Positions 8,457 to 17,980 of a stretch of DNA of 64,000 nucleotides are shown one piece after another. Within the stretch, counting starts at the first letter, position 1. Each line of letters starts with the position of its first letter. Under the pieces are notes generated by a model. That model saw nothing but the letters and a program-made list of their open reading frames with translations, searched no databases and was not told where the DNA came from. The translations under genes and the position numbers were made by a program. The DNA is from Actinobacillus succinogenes 130Z (GTDB lineage: Bacteria; Pseudomonadota; Gammaproteobacteria; Enterobacterales; Pasteurellaceae). The stretch is taken from NCBI RefSeq assembly GCF_000017245.1, contig NC_009655.1, positions 372,001 to 436,000 on the forward strand, in the 5' to 3' direction.

Positions 8457-10838
8457 ATGTTTAACCGATTAGCTATGAAACATTCTTCTTATTCGTTTAT
8501 TTCTCTTGCGATTTTGACCGCACTTTACAGTGGCGGTGCATGGGCGAATGCCGATAATTTACATCGTCGGTGTTTGTCGGGCGTGCCTCAGTTCACGGGG
8601 GAACCGGTTTCCGGCGATGCCAACGAACAACCCGTTTATATTGAGGCCGACAGTGCGGATATTATTAACCCTTCCCGCGCTACTTACAGTGGTGATGTAG
8701 ATATTAAACAGGGAAACCGTCATTTACAGGCGCCGCAAGTGGTGGTGACGCAAAAGGGCGAAGGGGCGAACGCGTTACGTCATGCTTATGCTAACGGTGC
8801 TTTTAATTACCGGGACGAACTGATCCTATTGAAAGGTGAAAACGCCAGAATCAATCTGAATAATAATGATGCGGATATAACGAATTCCGATTACCAGTTT
8901 GTGGGCAGACAAGGACGCGGTACGGCGGAAAGCTCCGAAAATCGCGATGATTACCGTTTATTGAAAAACGCCACTTTCACTTCCTGCTTACCGGACGATA
9001 ATTCATGGCAGATTGACGCTTCCGAAATAAAACAACATATTAAGGAAGAATATGCGGAAATGTGGCATGCGCGTTTTAAAGTTGGCGGCGTACCGGTTTT
9101 TTATACGCCTTATCTTCAGTTGCCTATCGGCGATCGTCGGCGATCAGGTTTATTGATCCCCAGTGCCGGTCATTCCAGTCGTGACGGCTATTGGTTTGCC
9201 CAACCCGTTTATTGGAATATCGCACCGAATTACGATATGACGATTACGCCTAAATATATGTCGCAACGCGGCTGGCAGTGGTTAGGCGAATTCCGTTATC
9301 TGAACGTTTTGGGGGAAGGGAAAATTTTCGGCGAATATTTAGGCGACGATCGTTATGATGATTACACCGGCGAAAACCGTTCCCGTCATTTATTTTATTG
9401 GAAACATGATGCCCGTTTATGGGATGATTGGCGGTTAAATATTGATTACACCAAAGTGAGCGATAAACGTTATTTTTCTGATTTTGATTCCGATTACGGA
9501 AATAGCACGGACGGTTATGCCACCCAGTCCGCCCGTTTATCTTATTATCAGCCGAACTGGAATTTAACCGTTTCGGCGAAACAATTCCAAATTTTTGATG
9601 AAGTGGATATTGGTCCGTATAAGGCATTACCGCAAATTGATTTCAATTATTATAAAAACGGACTGGCAAACGGCTGGCTGGATTTTAAATTATTTGCTCA
9701 GGCGGTACATTTCGATAACGACAGCAAATCAATGCCGACGGCATGGCGTTATCATGCGGAACCGAGTCTGAATATTCCGTTGGCGAATAAATACGGTAGC
9801 TTAAATATCGAAACCAAATTGTATGCCACCCATTATCAGCAAAAAGCGGGAACCGGTGTGGATGCGGATATTCAAAAATCCGTCAATCGTACCATTCCGC
9901 AAGTCAAGGTGGATTTACAGACGGTTTTGGCAAGCAATGAGACCTTTATTAAAGGTTATACGCAAACCCTTGAACCGCATGTGCAATATTTATATCGTCC
10001 CTATCGTAACCAAAGTAATATCGGTTCCAAACGTTATTCAGATTATCTCGGTTTAGGTTACGATTCCGCTTTATTACAACAGGATTATTTCTCATTATTC
10101 CGTGATCGGCGCTACAGCGGGTTGGATCGTATTGCTTCCGCCAATCAGTTCACCTTGGGCGGTACCAGTCGTTTTTATGACGAAAATGCCAATGAACGTT
10201 TTAATGTGTCTTTAGGGCAAATTATTTATCTCAATGATTCCCGTATTGATGAAAACAGCAATAACAGTACTACCGGACGTTCCTCTTCATGGGCGTTGGA
10301 AAGTAACTGGAAAATTAATAATCAATGGAACTGGCGCGGTAGTTATCAATACGATACCCGTTTGGATGCGGTGTCATTAATGAATACCAGTTTAGAATAT
10401 AATCCCGAACGGAATAATCTGATTCAGTTAAATTATCGTTACGCCAGTAAGGAATATATCGACCAAAATCTGACATCCGGCGTTAACCGTTATAATCAGG
10501 ATATTAAGCAATTGGGTAGTACGGTTGCCTGGGAAATTGCCGATAATTGGGCGGTAGTCGGACGTTATTATCACGACATCGCACTGAATAAAGCGGTGGA
10601 ACAATATGCCGGCGTGCGTTACAACACTTGTTGTTGGTCTGCCGGTGTGGGTGTGCGCCGTTATTTGGTGCGCGAAAGCGATACGCGTAAATACAGTGAC
10701 AGCAAAGATACGCTGTATGACAACAGCGTAAATTTCACGGTGGAATTACGCGGTTTAGGTCCGAACGATCACCACAGCGGTTTAGTGGATATGTTGGATA
10801 AAGGTATGCTGCCTTATGTGAAACCGTTTAATTTATAA
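8457..10838 (+). CDS. lptD: LPS-assembly outer-membrane protein
   Basis: Outer-membrane beta barrel that, with LptE, inserts lipopolysaccharide into the outer leaflet. The 793 residues comprise a signal peptide ending near GGAWA (residue 30), an OstA-type periplasmic domain (about 55-200) and a barrel. The four cysteines that form the interdomain disulphides are present: Cys39, Cys177 and the pair Cys725-Cys726. A second in-frame ATG at 8475 (MKHSSYSF) would give a more standard signal peptide; neither start has a clear ribosome site, so the first is only slightly preferred. A TATAAT at 8439-8444 may be the promoter -10. No LptE is in the window. Confidence 0.95.
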   Translation: MFNRLAMKHSSYSFISLAILTALYSGGAWANADNLHRRCLSGVPQFTGEPVSGDANEQPVYIEADSADIINPSRATYSGDVDIKQGNRHLQAPQVVVTQKGEGANALRHAYANGAFNYRDELILLKGENARINLNNNDADITNSDYQFVGRQGRGTAESSENRDDYRLLKNATFTSCLPDDNSWQIDASEIKQHIKEEYAEMWHARFKVGGVPVFYTPYLQLPIGDRRRSGLLIPSAGHSSRDGYWFAQPVYWNIAPNYDMTITPKYMSQRGWQWLGEFRYLNVLGEGKIFGEYLGDDRYDDYTGENRSRHLFYWKHDARLWDDWRLNIDYTKVSDKRYFSDFDSDYGNSTDGYATQSARLSYYQPNWNLTVSAKQFQIFDEVDIGPYKALPQIDFNYYKNGLANGWLDFKLFAQAVHFDNDSKSMPTAWRYHAEPSLNIPLANKYGSLNIETKLYATHYQQKAGTGVDADIQKSVNRTIPQVKVDLQTVLASNETFIKGYTQTLEPHVQYLYRPYRNQSNIGSKRYSDYLGLGYDSALLQQDYFSLFRDRRYSGLDRIASANQFTLGGTSRFYDENANERFNVSLGQIIYLNDSRIDENSNNSTTGRSSSWALESNWKINNQWNWRGSYQYDTRLDAVSLMNTSLEYNPERNNLIQLNYRYASKEYIDQNLTSGVNRYNQDIKQLGSTVAWEIADNWAVVGRYYHDIALNKAVEQYAGVRYNTCCWSAGVGVRRYLVRESDTRKYSDSKDTLYDNSVNFTVELRGLGPNDHHSGLVDMLDKGMLPYVKPFNL

Positions 10839-10863
10839 TAGTGAACGATATTTAAGATAAACA

Positions 10864-10905
10864 AAAAGTGCGGTCAAAAAATACAAAGTTTTTGACCGCA
10901 CTTTT
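10864..10905. terminator. Bidirectional terminator made of paired uptake signals
   Basis: AAAAGTGCGGTCAAAAA (10864-10880) and its exact reverse complement (10889-10905) form a 17-bp stem with an 8-base loop; both flanks are A/T runs. It lies between the convergent ends of lptD and aroE, so it can end transcription from both sides. Confidence 0.85.
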
Positions 10906-10908
10906 GTA

Positions 10909-11718
10909 TTAAATCAAATCGTTTTCTAATAACGGTTTGATATCGGGCATTATTCCGCGCCATAAATAGAAAGAATGTGCCGCCTGTCCCACCAGCATAC
11001 CGAATCCGTCATGAACATTTTGCACACCGAGGGCTTTTGCCCAAGCTACGAAAGGCGTATCTTTGCCTTTGTCATACTGCATATCGTAAACCGCTCCCGC
11101 CAAACGTAAAATTTCGGGTTCTATATCCACGGTTTTACCTTGCAAACCGAGGGATGTGGCGTTAATCACCAAATCGAATTTTTGTACGGGAATTTCGCTG
11201 AGTTTCATTGCTTGAATATTGCCGTAGGGTGCGAATTTATCCGCTAAATCCCGTGCTTTGGTTAAAGTGCGGTTGCAAAGCGTGATATTTTGCTGCGCCT
11301 GCAATAAAGGCAATAATACGCCTTTGGTGGCGCCGCCGGCACCGATAATCAACAGGGACTGTTTGGATTTCAGCCAGCCTAACCGTTCCAAATCGCTGAC
11401 TAAGCCCGCGCCGTCGGTATTATCCGCATATAAACGCCCGTCCTGCAAGCGTTTCAAAGTATTGCAGGCTTCTGCGGTTAAAGCACGTTCGCTGTATTCG
11501 TCGGCTAAACTGTAAGCCCGTTCTTTAAAGGGAGCGGTAATATTACAGCCTTTGGCACCGTCGGCAAAAAAACGTAGGAGTTCGGTCTCGAATTTTTCCG
11601 GATCGCCTAAAATCGCTTTATATTCCATACATTGTTTTGTCTGTTCGGCAAAAATTTTGTGAATTTGCGGCGATTTGCTTTGTTTGATGGGATTCCCCCA
11701 AACCGCATAATTGTCCAT
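10909..11718 (-). CDS. aroE: Shikimate dehydrogenase (NADP+)
   Basis: Reduces 3-dehydroshikimate to shikimate in chorismate synthesis. The 269-residue protein shows the SKSPQIHK shikimate-binding stretch (14-21), catalytic Lys65 in NITAPFKE, the NTDGAG motif, the GAGGATKGV nucleotide loop and NATSLGLQG. It starts 2 bases after the tsaC stop; the order yrdD-tsaC-aroE is the same as in E. coli. Confidence 0.97.
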   Translation of the reverse strand: MDNYAVWGNPIKQSKSPQIHKIFAEQTKQCMEYKAILGDPEKFETELLRFFADGAKGCNITAPFKERAYSLADEYSERALTAEACNTLKRLQDGRLYADNTDGAGLVSDLERLGWLKSKQSLLIIGAGGATKGVLLPLLQAQQNITLCNRTLTKARDLADKFAPYGNIQAMKLSEIPVQKFDLVINATSLGLQGKTVDIEPEILRLAGAVYDMQYDKGKDTPFVAWAKALGVQNVHDGFGMLVGQAAHSFYLWRGIMPDIKPLLENDLI

Positions 11719-11720
11719 AT

Positions 11721-12272
11721 TTAACCTTCTCTAATTAGTTGATCTGTGAGTAAATTTCTAATTTCCGACGGTTTTTCCGCATGACCCACAGGATAATCCA
11801 GTACCGGAAAAAACTGACCGAATTGTGACCGCACTTCAGCCGCCGTTTTACAGGGCGGTAAACCGGATAAGTTGGCGCTGGTGGAAGTGAGTGCAAAACC
11901 CGTTAAACTGCAGAGTTCCGCCACGGCGGGATGATCGCTGATGCGAACGGCAATACTGTTAAAGCGTCCGGTAAGGAATTTCGGCGTACCGAATTTTACC
12001 GGCACAACCCAGGTGACGGGATGGGAATAATTTGCCGTTAAACGGCTAATTTGTCTGGAATTTAATCGTTCCGTATCAATAAACGGCAATAAATAAAGTA
12101 AATCGGGTGCGATAAGAATCAGCCCCTTATCTATCGGACGCTGTTTTAAATCGAGTAATTTTTTAACCGCACTTTCGCTCAACGGATTGCAGCCTAAACC
12201 GAATACCGCCTCGGTCGGGTAAGCAACCACTTGATTTTGTTTTAGTTTTTCGGCTATTTCAGTGAAATTCAT
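11721..12272 (-). CDS. tsaC: Threonylcarbamoyl-AMP synthase
   Basis: Makes threonylcarbamoyl-AMP from threonine, bicarbonate and ATP for the t6A37 modification of tRNAs. The 183-residue product is the short, single-domain TsaC (YrdC/RimN) type. Family motifs are visible: YPTEAVFGLGC (18-28), a KQRP..KGLILI stretch and the LTSTSANLSG region near 148-157. Its start overlaps the yrdD end by 4 bases, indicating translational coupling. Confidence 0.95.
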   Translation of the reverse strand: MNFTEIAEKLKQNQVVAYPTEAVFGLGCNPLSESAVKKLLDLKQRPIDKGLILIAPDLLYLLPFIDTERLNSRQISRLTANYSHPVTWVVPVKFGTPKFLTGRFNSIAVRISDHPAVAELCSLTGFALTSTSANLSGLPPCKTAAEVRSQFGQFFPVLDYPVGHAEKPSEIRNLLTDQLIREG

Positions 12273-12817
12273 AATTTGATGTCAAATTGATGTTTACAGC
12301 TTTTATTCAGGCAAATAAAAGTGCGGCGGGTTTCCGTTTGTTTTTTTAACATCACCGGCAAACTGCCGCATTGCGGGCAGTTTACGGCATAAGGTTTGCC
12401 GGCGACGGTATACTTGCAGACGGGAAAACGGTTACAGCCGTAAAAGGTTTTGCCCTGACGTCCGCGTCGCGCCACCAGTTCGCCTTTTTTACATTCGGGA
12501 CAAGGCACGCTTTCTTCTGTCGCTTCTTCCTTGTCGTGCACTACGAAATGGCAATCGGGATAACCGCTGCAGCCGATAAACATGCCGAAACTTCCTTGTT
12601 TGAGCTGTAAAAATCGACCGCATTCGGGGCAGGTTTCATTCAGCTGTTTTAAGATTTTATTTTCACTGAAAGGCTGCAAAGGTTTAATATAATCACATTT
12701 CGGATAGCCCGAACAACCTAAAAACAGCGCTTTTTTGCTCTGACGAATTTGCAGCGGCGAACCGCATTGCGGGCAAAATTCCTGATGTTTGGTATGTTCG
12801 AAAAGTGCGGATGCCAT
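12269..12817 (-). CDS. yrdD: Topoisomerase-type zinc-ribbon protein YrdD
   Basis: Function unknown; consists almost wholly of zinc ribbons like the C-terminal fingers of topoisomerase I, so nucleic-acid binding is likely. Four Cys4-type units are seen: CPQCG..CSGYPKC, CPECG..CSGYPDC, CPECK..CNRFPVC and CPQCG..CLNKSC. I chose the ATG at 12817 (MASALFEHTKHQEFCPQCG, 182 aa) because it aligns with E. coli YrdD and has GGGA upstream; an ATG nine codons earlier at 12844 is possible. It heads the yrdD-tsaC-aroE operon. Confidence 0.9.
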   Translation of the reverse strand: MASALFEHTKHQEFCPQCGSPLQIRQSKKALFLGCSGYPKCDYIKPLQPFSENKILKQLNETCPECGRFLQLKQGSFGMFIGCSGYPDCHFVVHDKEEATEESVPCPECKKGELVARRGRQGKTFYGCNRFPVCKYTVAGKPYAVNCPQCGSLPVMLKKQTETRRTFICLNKSCKHQFDIKL

Positions 12818-12895
12818 TAATCTGTTCCCATTAAAAATACTCACTTGATTTTACCCGTTTTGGTTTATACTACAACCTAAAACGAAGGAATTTTT

Positions 12896-14365
12896 ATGCA
12901 ACAACTTCTCGAAAATCCTTATTTTCTGACCGCACTTTTACTGGGATTACTGTGTCTTATTTTACTGTTTATGTTGCTGCGGCGCAGCCGGGATGCGCAG
13001 GAATTACAACAGGATTTAACGAAAAATATTCAGGATTATAATCGATTGGCGGATAAATTCGATGCATTGGGCGCGTTGAAAAACCAGCAGGATTTAGCGG
13101 TGGCGCGCTTTCAAACCAGTAACGATTATCTGCATAATGAGATTGCCGAGCGGGATCGGGCATTGCAAACGGAGCGAGATGAATTGAGCAAAACGCGGGA
13201 AAAATTGACCGCACTTTCCCAGGAATTGACGGCATTTAAGATTACGCTGGCGGAAAAAGAGAAAAATTTTGCCGAACAACAGCAGAATTTCACCCAATCC
13301 AAGCAACAGCTTTCGGTGGAATTTCAAAATCTGGCAAACCGTATTCTGGAGGAAAAATCCCAATCTTTCAGCCAATCCAATCAAACCGCGTTGGACGCTT
13401 TGTTGAAACCGTTCCGCGAACAAATTGAGGGATTTCAGAAACGGGCGAATGAAATTCATTCGGAAAATGTGAAAGGCAATACGGCGCTGGAATCGGAGAT
13501 TAAAAAAGTGCTCGATATCGGACTTTCCATGTCGCAGCAAGCGAACAATCTGACTTCCGCCTTGAAAGGCGAAAAGAAAACCCTCGGCAACTGGGGTGAG
13601 GTGCAGCTTGAACGGGCGCTGCAACTGGCCGGCTTGATGAAAGACGAACATTATCGTACTCAGGTTCATTTTAAAGACGAACAGGGTAAAAATAATTATC
13701 CGGATTTTGTGATTTATCTGCCCGATAACAAACATTTGATTATCGACAGCAAAATGTCGCTGGTGGCGTATGAAAGTGCGGTGAATTGCGAAGATGAATC
13801 GCAACGCGCACAATTTATGCGCGAACATGTGAAAGCGGTGCGCAATCACATTAACGATTTATCGCAAAAGGATTACAGCAATCTGATCGGTATGCGCAGT
13901 CCGAATTTCGTACTCATGTTTATTGCGGTGGAACCCGCTTATATCGAAGCCATGAAAACCGATACGGAGTTGTTTAATTTCGGTTATAACAAAAATGTGA
14001 TTATGGTATCTCATACTACGCTAATGCCGATTTTGCGTACGGTGGCGAATTTATGGCGGATGGAACGGGGTAACGAAGAAGCCCGTGAAATCAGCGAACG
14101 TGCCGGTGAAATTTATAATCAGATTTGTCTGGTGGCGGAACGGCTGGCAAAACTCGGCGCCACGCTTTCCACCGTTAACACCCGTTATAACGAAACCGTA
14201 ACGGCATTAGCGGGACAGCAAGGTCTGGTAGGTAAAGTGGAACGCTTTAAGGATTTATCGGCAAAAGCCAATAAAACCCTGCCGAAAGTAGAATTGCTGC
14301 ACAACGATGTGGAAACGGATAAATTGTCAGTGGTTAAAGCTGTTGACGATAATTCCGAAGATTAA
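12896..14365 (+). CDS. rmuC: DNA recombination protein RmuC
   Basis: RmuC-family protein, thought to limit inversions between short inverted repeats; has a PD-(D/E)XK-like nuclease fold. The 489 residues have one N-terminal membrane helix (about 8-28), a long coiled coil (about 35-150), and the conserved core with GNWGEVQLERALQLAGL, YPDFVIYLPDNKHLIIDSKMSL and the region around LMFIAVEPAY. The ATG follows a good AAGGAA site. It is transcribed alone, with a hairpin terminator 70 bases after the stop. Confidence 0.95.
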   Translation: MQQLLENPYFLTALLLGLLCLILLFMLLRRSRDAQELQQDLTKNIQDYNRLADKFDALGALKNQQDLAVARFQTSNDYLHNEIAERDRALQTERDELSKTREKLTALSQELTAFKITLAEKEKNFAEQQQNFTQSKQQLSVEFQNLANRILEEKSQSFSQSNQTALDALLKPFREQIEGFQKRANEIHSENVKGNTALESEIKKVLDIGLSMSQQANNLTSALKGEKKTLGNWGEVQLERALQLAGLMKDEHYRTQVHFKDEQGKNNYPDFVIYLPDNKHLIIDSKMSLVAYESAVNCEDESQRAQFMREHVKAVRNHINDLSQKDYSNLIGMRSPNFVLMFIAVEPAYIEAMKTDTELFNFGYNKNVIMVSHTTLMPILRTVANLWRMERGNEEAREISERAGEIYNQICLVAERLAKLGATLSTVNTRYNETVTALAGQQGLVGKVERFKDLSAKANKTLPKVELLHNDVETDKLSVVKAVDDNSED

Positions 14366-14433
14366 TATTTTTATAGATTATCCGGAGCACAATGACAGGA
14401 AATATTTCAACCATCATGGACATAAAATAAGCT

Positions 14434-14451
14434 AAAAACCTTCGGTTTTTT
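14434..14451 (+). terminator. Terminator after rmuC
   Basis: AAAAACC, loop TTC, GGTTTTTT: a 7-bp hairpin ending in a T-run, 69 bases after the rmuC stop. A variant uptake-like ACCGCTCTT follows at 14453-14461 and a normal uptake core near 14475. Confidence 0.7.
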
Positions 14452-14511
14452 AACCGCTCTTTTTACGTAATAGAAAAAGTGCGGTCGTTTTTTACCGAGT
14501 TTTTTATCTGT

Positions 14512-14946
14512 CTAGCTTTGCAACCAAAAAGTCACCGGACCGTCGTTGGTGAGGCTGACTTGCATGTTCGCAGCGAATTCGCCGGTTTCCACCTGAATTT
14601 TTTCGCGGCATTTTCGTATGAAATAACGGTAAAGTTCATCCGCTAAAGCGGGAGTGGCACCGTTGGAAAAACTCGGACGTAAACCCCGTCCGGTGTCCGC
14701 CACTAAAGTGAATTGGGAAACTACCAGCAATTCGCCTTGTGCTTGTCGCACGTTCAGATTCATTTTATCGTTTTCGTCGCCAAACACACGGTAATTCAGC
14801 ACTTTTTCCGCCAGTTTGTTTGCACGGGCTTGGTTGTCTTCTTTTTCCACACCGAGCAGCACCAGCAATCCTTTGCCTATTTTTCCCGCGGTTTTACCGT
14901 CCACATCCACTTGCGCCCGTGTGACGCGTTGAATCAGTGCGATCAT
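14512..14946 (-). CDS. dtd: D-aminoacyl-tRNA deacylase
   Basis: Hydrolyses D-aminoacyl-tRNAs, protecting translation from D-amino acids. The 144-residue product has the expected length (E. coli 145) and motifs: [17 protein letters not shown] at the N-terminus, [17 protein letters not shown] (about 77-93) holding the conserved SQFTL active-site stretch, and the C-terminal cross-subunit motif as [10 protein letters not shown]. Its ATG overlaps the yihY stop by 4 bases (ATGA). Confidence 0.97.
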
Positions 14947-15806
14947 TTTTTATCCTTGTTATTTACTTGTTCAGAATGGATTTCATTATTTTGTTCAAGC
15001 TGTATTTCATCTAACACAGCCGCCAGTTGGGCGCCCAATAAAATAAACAACCAGCTTAACTGCAACCACAACAACATGAGCGGTAAGGTCGCCATGGCAC
15101 CGTAGATTAATTGATAAGAGGGAAAAGTGGTGATATACCACATAAAGGCTTTTTTGCCTAAAGTGAAGAAAACGGCGGCAACCAAGGCACCGGCGGCGGC
15201 ATGTTTAATGTTGATTTTTTTGTTCGGCACAATGGCGTAAATCAGCGTGAAACTCAGCCAGGTGAGAATAAAAGGCACAAAACCGAGCAGTTTGATGCCG
15301 AAAGGCAGATTCAATTCGCCGCGGAACAAACTTAAATTGGTGACATAGGTGCTGATGGCAATGCTGACGCCCATAATGATGGGACCGAGGGTCAAAATAG
15401 TCCAGTAAACCGCAAAAGAGAACAGCGTACCGCGTTTAGGCGTCCGCCAAATGCCGTTCAGAGAATTATCGATGGAATTGATCAGCATTAACGCCACCAC
15501 AATTAGACTGATAATGCCCACCGCGCTCATTTTTTTCGAATTTTGTACGAATTGGTCGATATATTGTCCGACCACATCACTGGCGGAAGGGGCAAAATTG
15601 GTGAAAATAAATTCCTTTAATACGCCGGTGACATCATTAAAAATGGGAAAGGCGGAAAAAATGGAAAATATCACCATAATTAACGGCACGATGGCGAGCA
15701 TGGTACTGTAGGTTAATGCGCCCGCTTCCAGCAAGAGTTTGTTTTGACCGAAACGTTGCAGAAAAATTTTGCCGAAAGAAGCGAAGGGGGTGAAAGCAGT
15801 CTTCAT
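14943..15806 (-). CDS. yihY: YihY/BrkB family inner-membrane protein
   Basis: Polytopic inner-membrane protein of the YihY (UPF0761, formerly 'RNase BN') family; true function unknown. I start at the ATG at 15806 ([20 protein letters not shown], 287 aa) because a GGAG site lies upstream; longer in-frame starts run into ychJ. About six membrane segments are seen, with the family stretch [23 protein letters not shown] near residues 22-45. The gene overlaps ychJ and dtd by 4 bases on each side, so ychJ-yihY-dtd are one coupled unit. Confidence 0.9.
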
Positions 15807-16267
15807 AAATAAGCTCCGCAGCAATGTTTGAATTTTTTGCCCGAACCGCATAAACAAGGGTGTTTTTGGTTGGGTAATTCCACGGTGGAATCTACAAAAT
15901 ACCAACGTCCGTCAATTTTTACAAACAGCGAATTTTCATTATGCGTCTGTTTCTCATCGTTCACCTTAAAAAAGGCGTTAAATTCCACTTTACTGTGAAT
16001 TTTGGAAACTGCGGGTTGATGACGTACGATTTGCAAGCCCGTCCAAGATGTGTCGTTCGCCCAATCCTGCAACAGCGTTTTGTCTAATTGTGCCTGTTGG
16101 CCGGGCACGGTGGTTTGAATCACATAATCAATGTTTTTCAGCACATAAGCGCAATAGCGGGAGCGCATTAACTGTTCCGCCGTTTGCGGGCAGGTTTTAA
16201 ACGAATGAAAGGGTTCGCAGCAATCGGCATAATCCAATCCCGACTGACAAGGACAAAGTGCGGTCAT
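15803..16267 (-). CDS. ychJ: YchJ family SEC-C motif protein (UPF0225)
   Basis: Small soluble protein of unknown function with a zinc-binding SEC-C motif at each end: [17 protein letters not shown] (residues 5-21) and [14 protein letters not shown] (about 138-151). The middle is an NTF2-like fold in the family, visible here as the [21 protein letters not shown] segment. At 154 residues it has the normal length. It is first gene of the ychJ-yihY-dtd unit and contains an uptake core near its start. Confidence 0.9.
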
Positions 16268-16415
16268 AATTTCTCCTTTTTTCTCCCGTTAGGATAGCAT
16301 AAAATACAGTATGTTTTATGGATAAATGACGGTGTTATTTCGATAAAACCGATCACCCGAAGCGGTGATAAAAACATCGTTTTTTCCGACCGCACTTTAA
16401 CCAAAAGGATAGTTT

Positions 16416-17918
16416 ATGAATATTTACCACATCGCGCGCAATGCCCGGGGAGAAACCTTCGGTATTCATAAAAAAATGGCAAATCGTCACGGTTTGATTG
16501 CCGGTGCCACGGGAACGGGGAAAACCGTAACATTACGCAAATGTGCCGAAGCGTTCAGTGATGACGGCGTACCGGTGTTTTTGGTGGATGTGAAAGGCGA
16601 TTTGTCGGGATTGAGCCAAAAAGGCGCATTACAGGGTAAAATTGCGGAACGGGTGGAAAAACTGGAATTGGGCGGCGAAGATTATTTGGACGCTTATCCC
16701 GTTTCTTTTTGGGATGTATTCGGCAATAGCGGTATTGCGTTGCGGACCACTGTTTCGGAAATGGGGCCGATGCTGCTCGCGCGTCTGCTTAATCTGAACG
16801 ATACCCAGGAAGGTTTGTTGAATATACTGTTCCGAGTAGCGGATGATAAAGGTTTATTACTGATCGATTTGAAAGACTTGCGCGCCATGCTGAAATATTT
16901 AGCGGATAATGCCAAAGAATTTCAGTTGCAATACGGCAATATTTCCGCCGCCAGTGTGGGCGCAATTCAGCGCGCTTTATTAGCATTGGAAAATCAAGGT
17001 GCGGACAAATTATTCGGTGAACCGGCTCTGAACCTGGAAGATTGGCTGCAAACCCGCGACGGAAAAGGTGTGATTAATGTTTTAAATTCGGAAAAATTAA
17101 TCAATTCGCCGAAAATGTACAGCGCATTTTTATTATGGTTGATGGCGGAATTGTTCGAACGTTTGCCTGAAGTGGGCGATCCGGATAAACCGAAATTCGT
17201 TATGTTCTTTGACGAAGCGCATCTGTTGTTCGACGGCGCGCCGGCGGTACTGGTGGAAAAAGTGGAACAGGTGGTGCGCCTGATTCGTTCCAAAGGCGTG
17301 GGCATTTATTTTGTCACGCAAAATCCGCTGGATTTGCCGGAAAGCGTGTTGGGACAACTGGGCAATCGTGTACAGCATGCTCTGCGCGCCTTTACGCCGC
17401 GCGATCAAAAAGCGGTAAAATCGGCGGCGGAAACTTTCCGTTCCAATAAAGATGTCAATGTGGTGGAAGCCATTACTACTTTGGGGGTGGGCGAAGCCTT
17501 GGTTTCTTTTCTGGATGAAAAAGGCATGCCGACGCCGGTGGAAATAGCCATGATTTATCCGCCGAAAAGCCGACTGACGCCGTTAACCGAAGAACAGCGT
17601 CAGGCTTGGGTGAAAAACGATGGGCTATATCCGCATTACAGCGCATACGTAGACAATATTTCGGCATTTGAAGTGTTACAGCAACAAGCGGATTTAGCCA
17701 AAGTGGCCGAACAACAGGCGAAACTGGCGCAGGAGGAAGAAGAAAACGGTATTTTAGGCAGTTTAAGCCGCATGATTTTCGGCACTAAAAAACGCGGAGA
17801 AAAACTCACGCCCACTGAACAAATCGTAAACGGCGTGGTGAAATCCGTGGGGCGTAATATGCGTAACCAAATTACCAAACAGATTATGCGCGGTATTCTG
17901 GGTGCGCTGAAAAAATAA
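16416..17918 (+). CDS. HerA-like ATPase, DUF853 (YjgR) family
   Basis: P-loop ATPase of the FtsK/HerA superfamily; E. coli homologue YjgR, biological role not established. In 500 residues: Walker A GATGTGKTVTLRK (about 30-42), a Walker B-like FVMFFDEAHLLF near 259-270, and the VRLIRSKGVGIYFVTQNPLDLPESVLGQLGNR block. The C-terminal 90 residues are Gln/Glu/Lys-rich. It stands alone between divergent ychJ and mutS, with an uptake core directly before its ribosome site. Confidence 0.88.
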   Translation: MNIYHIARNARGETFGIHKKMANRHGLIAGATGTGKTVTLRKCAEAFSDDGVPVFLVDVKGDLSGLSQKGALQGKIAERVEKLELGGEDYLDAYPVSFWDVFGNSGIALRTTVSEMGPMLLARLLNLNDTQEGLLNILFRVADDKGLLLIDLKDLRAMLKYLADNAKEFQLQYGNISAASVGAIQRALLALENQGADKLFGEPALNLEDWLQTRDGKGVINVLNSEKLINSPKMYSAFLLWLMAELFERLPEVGDPDKPKFVMFFDEAHLLFDGAPAVLVEKVEQVVRLIRSKGVGIYFVTQNPLDLPESVLGQLGNRVQHALRAFTPRDQKAVKSAAETFRSNKDVNVVEAITTLGVGEALVSFLDEKGMPTPVEIAMIYPPKSRLTPLTEEQRQAWVKNDGLYPHYSAYVDNISAFEVLQQQADLAKVAEQQAKLAQEEEENGILGSLSRMIFGTKKRGEKLTPTEQIVNGVVKSVGRNMRNQITKQIMRGILGALKK

Positions 17919-17980
17919 CGGCTAAACCGACCGCGCTTTTTGTTATAATCCGCCCCTTATATTAAAGAAAAGAGACTATT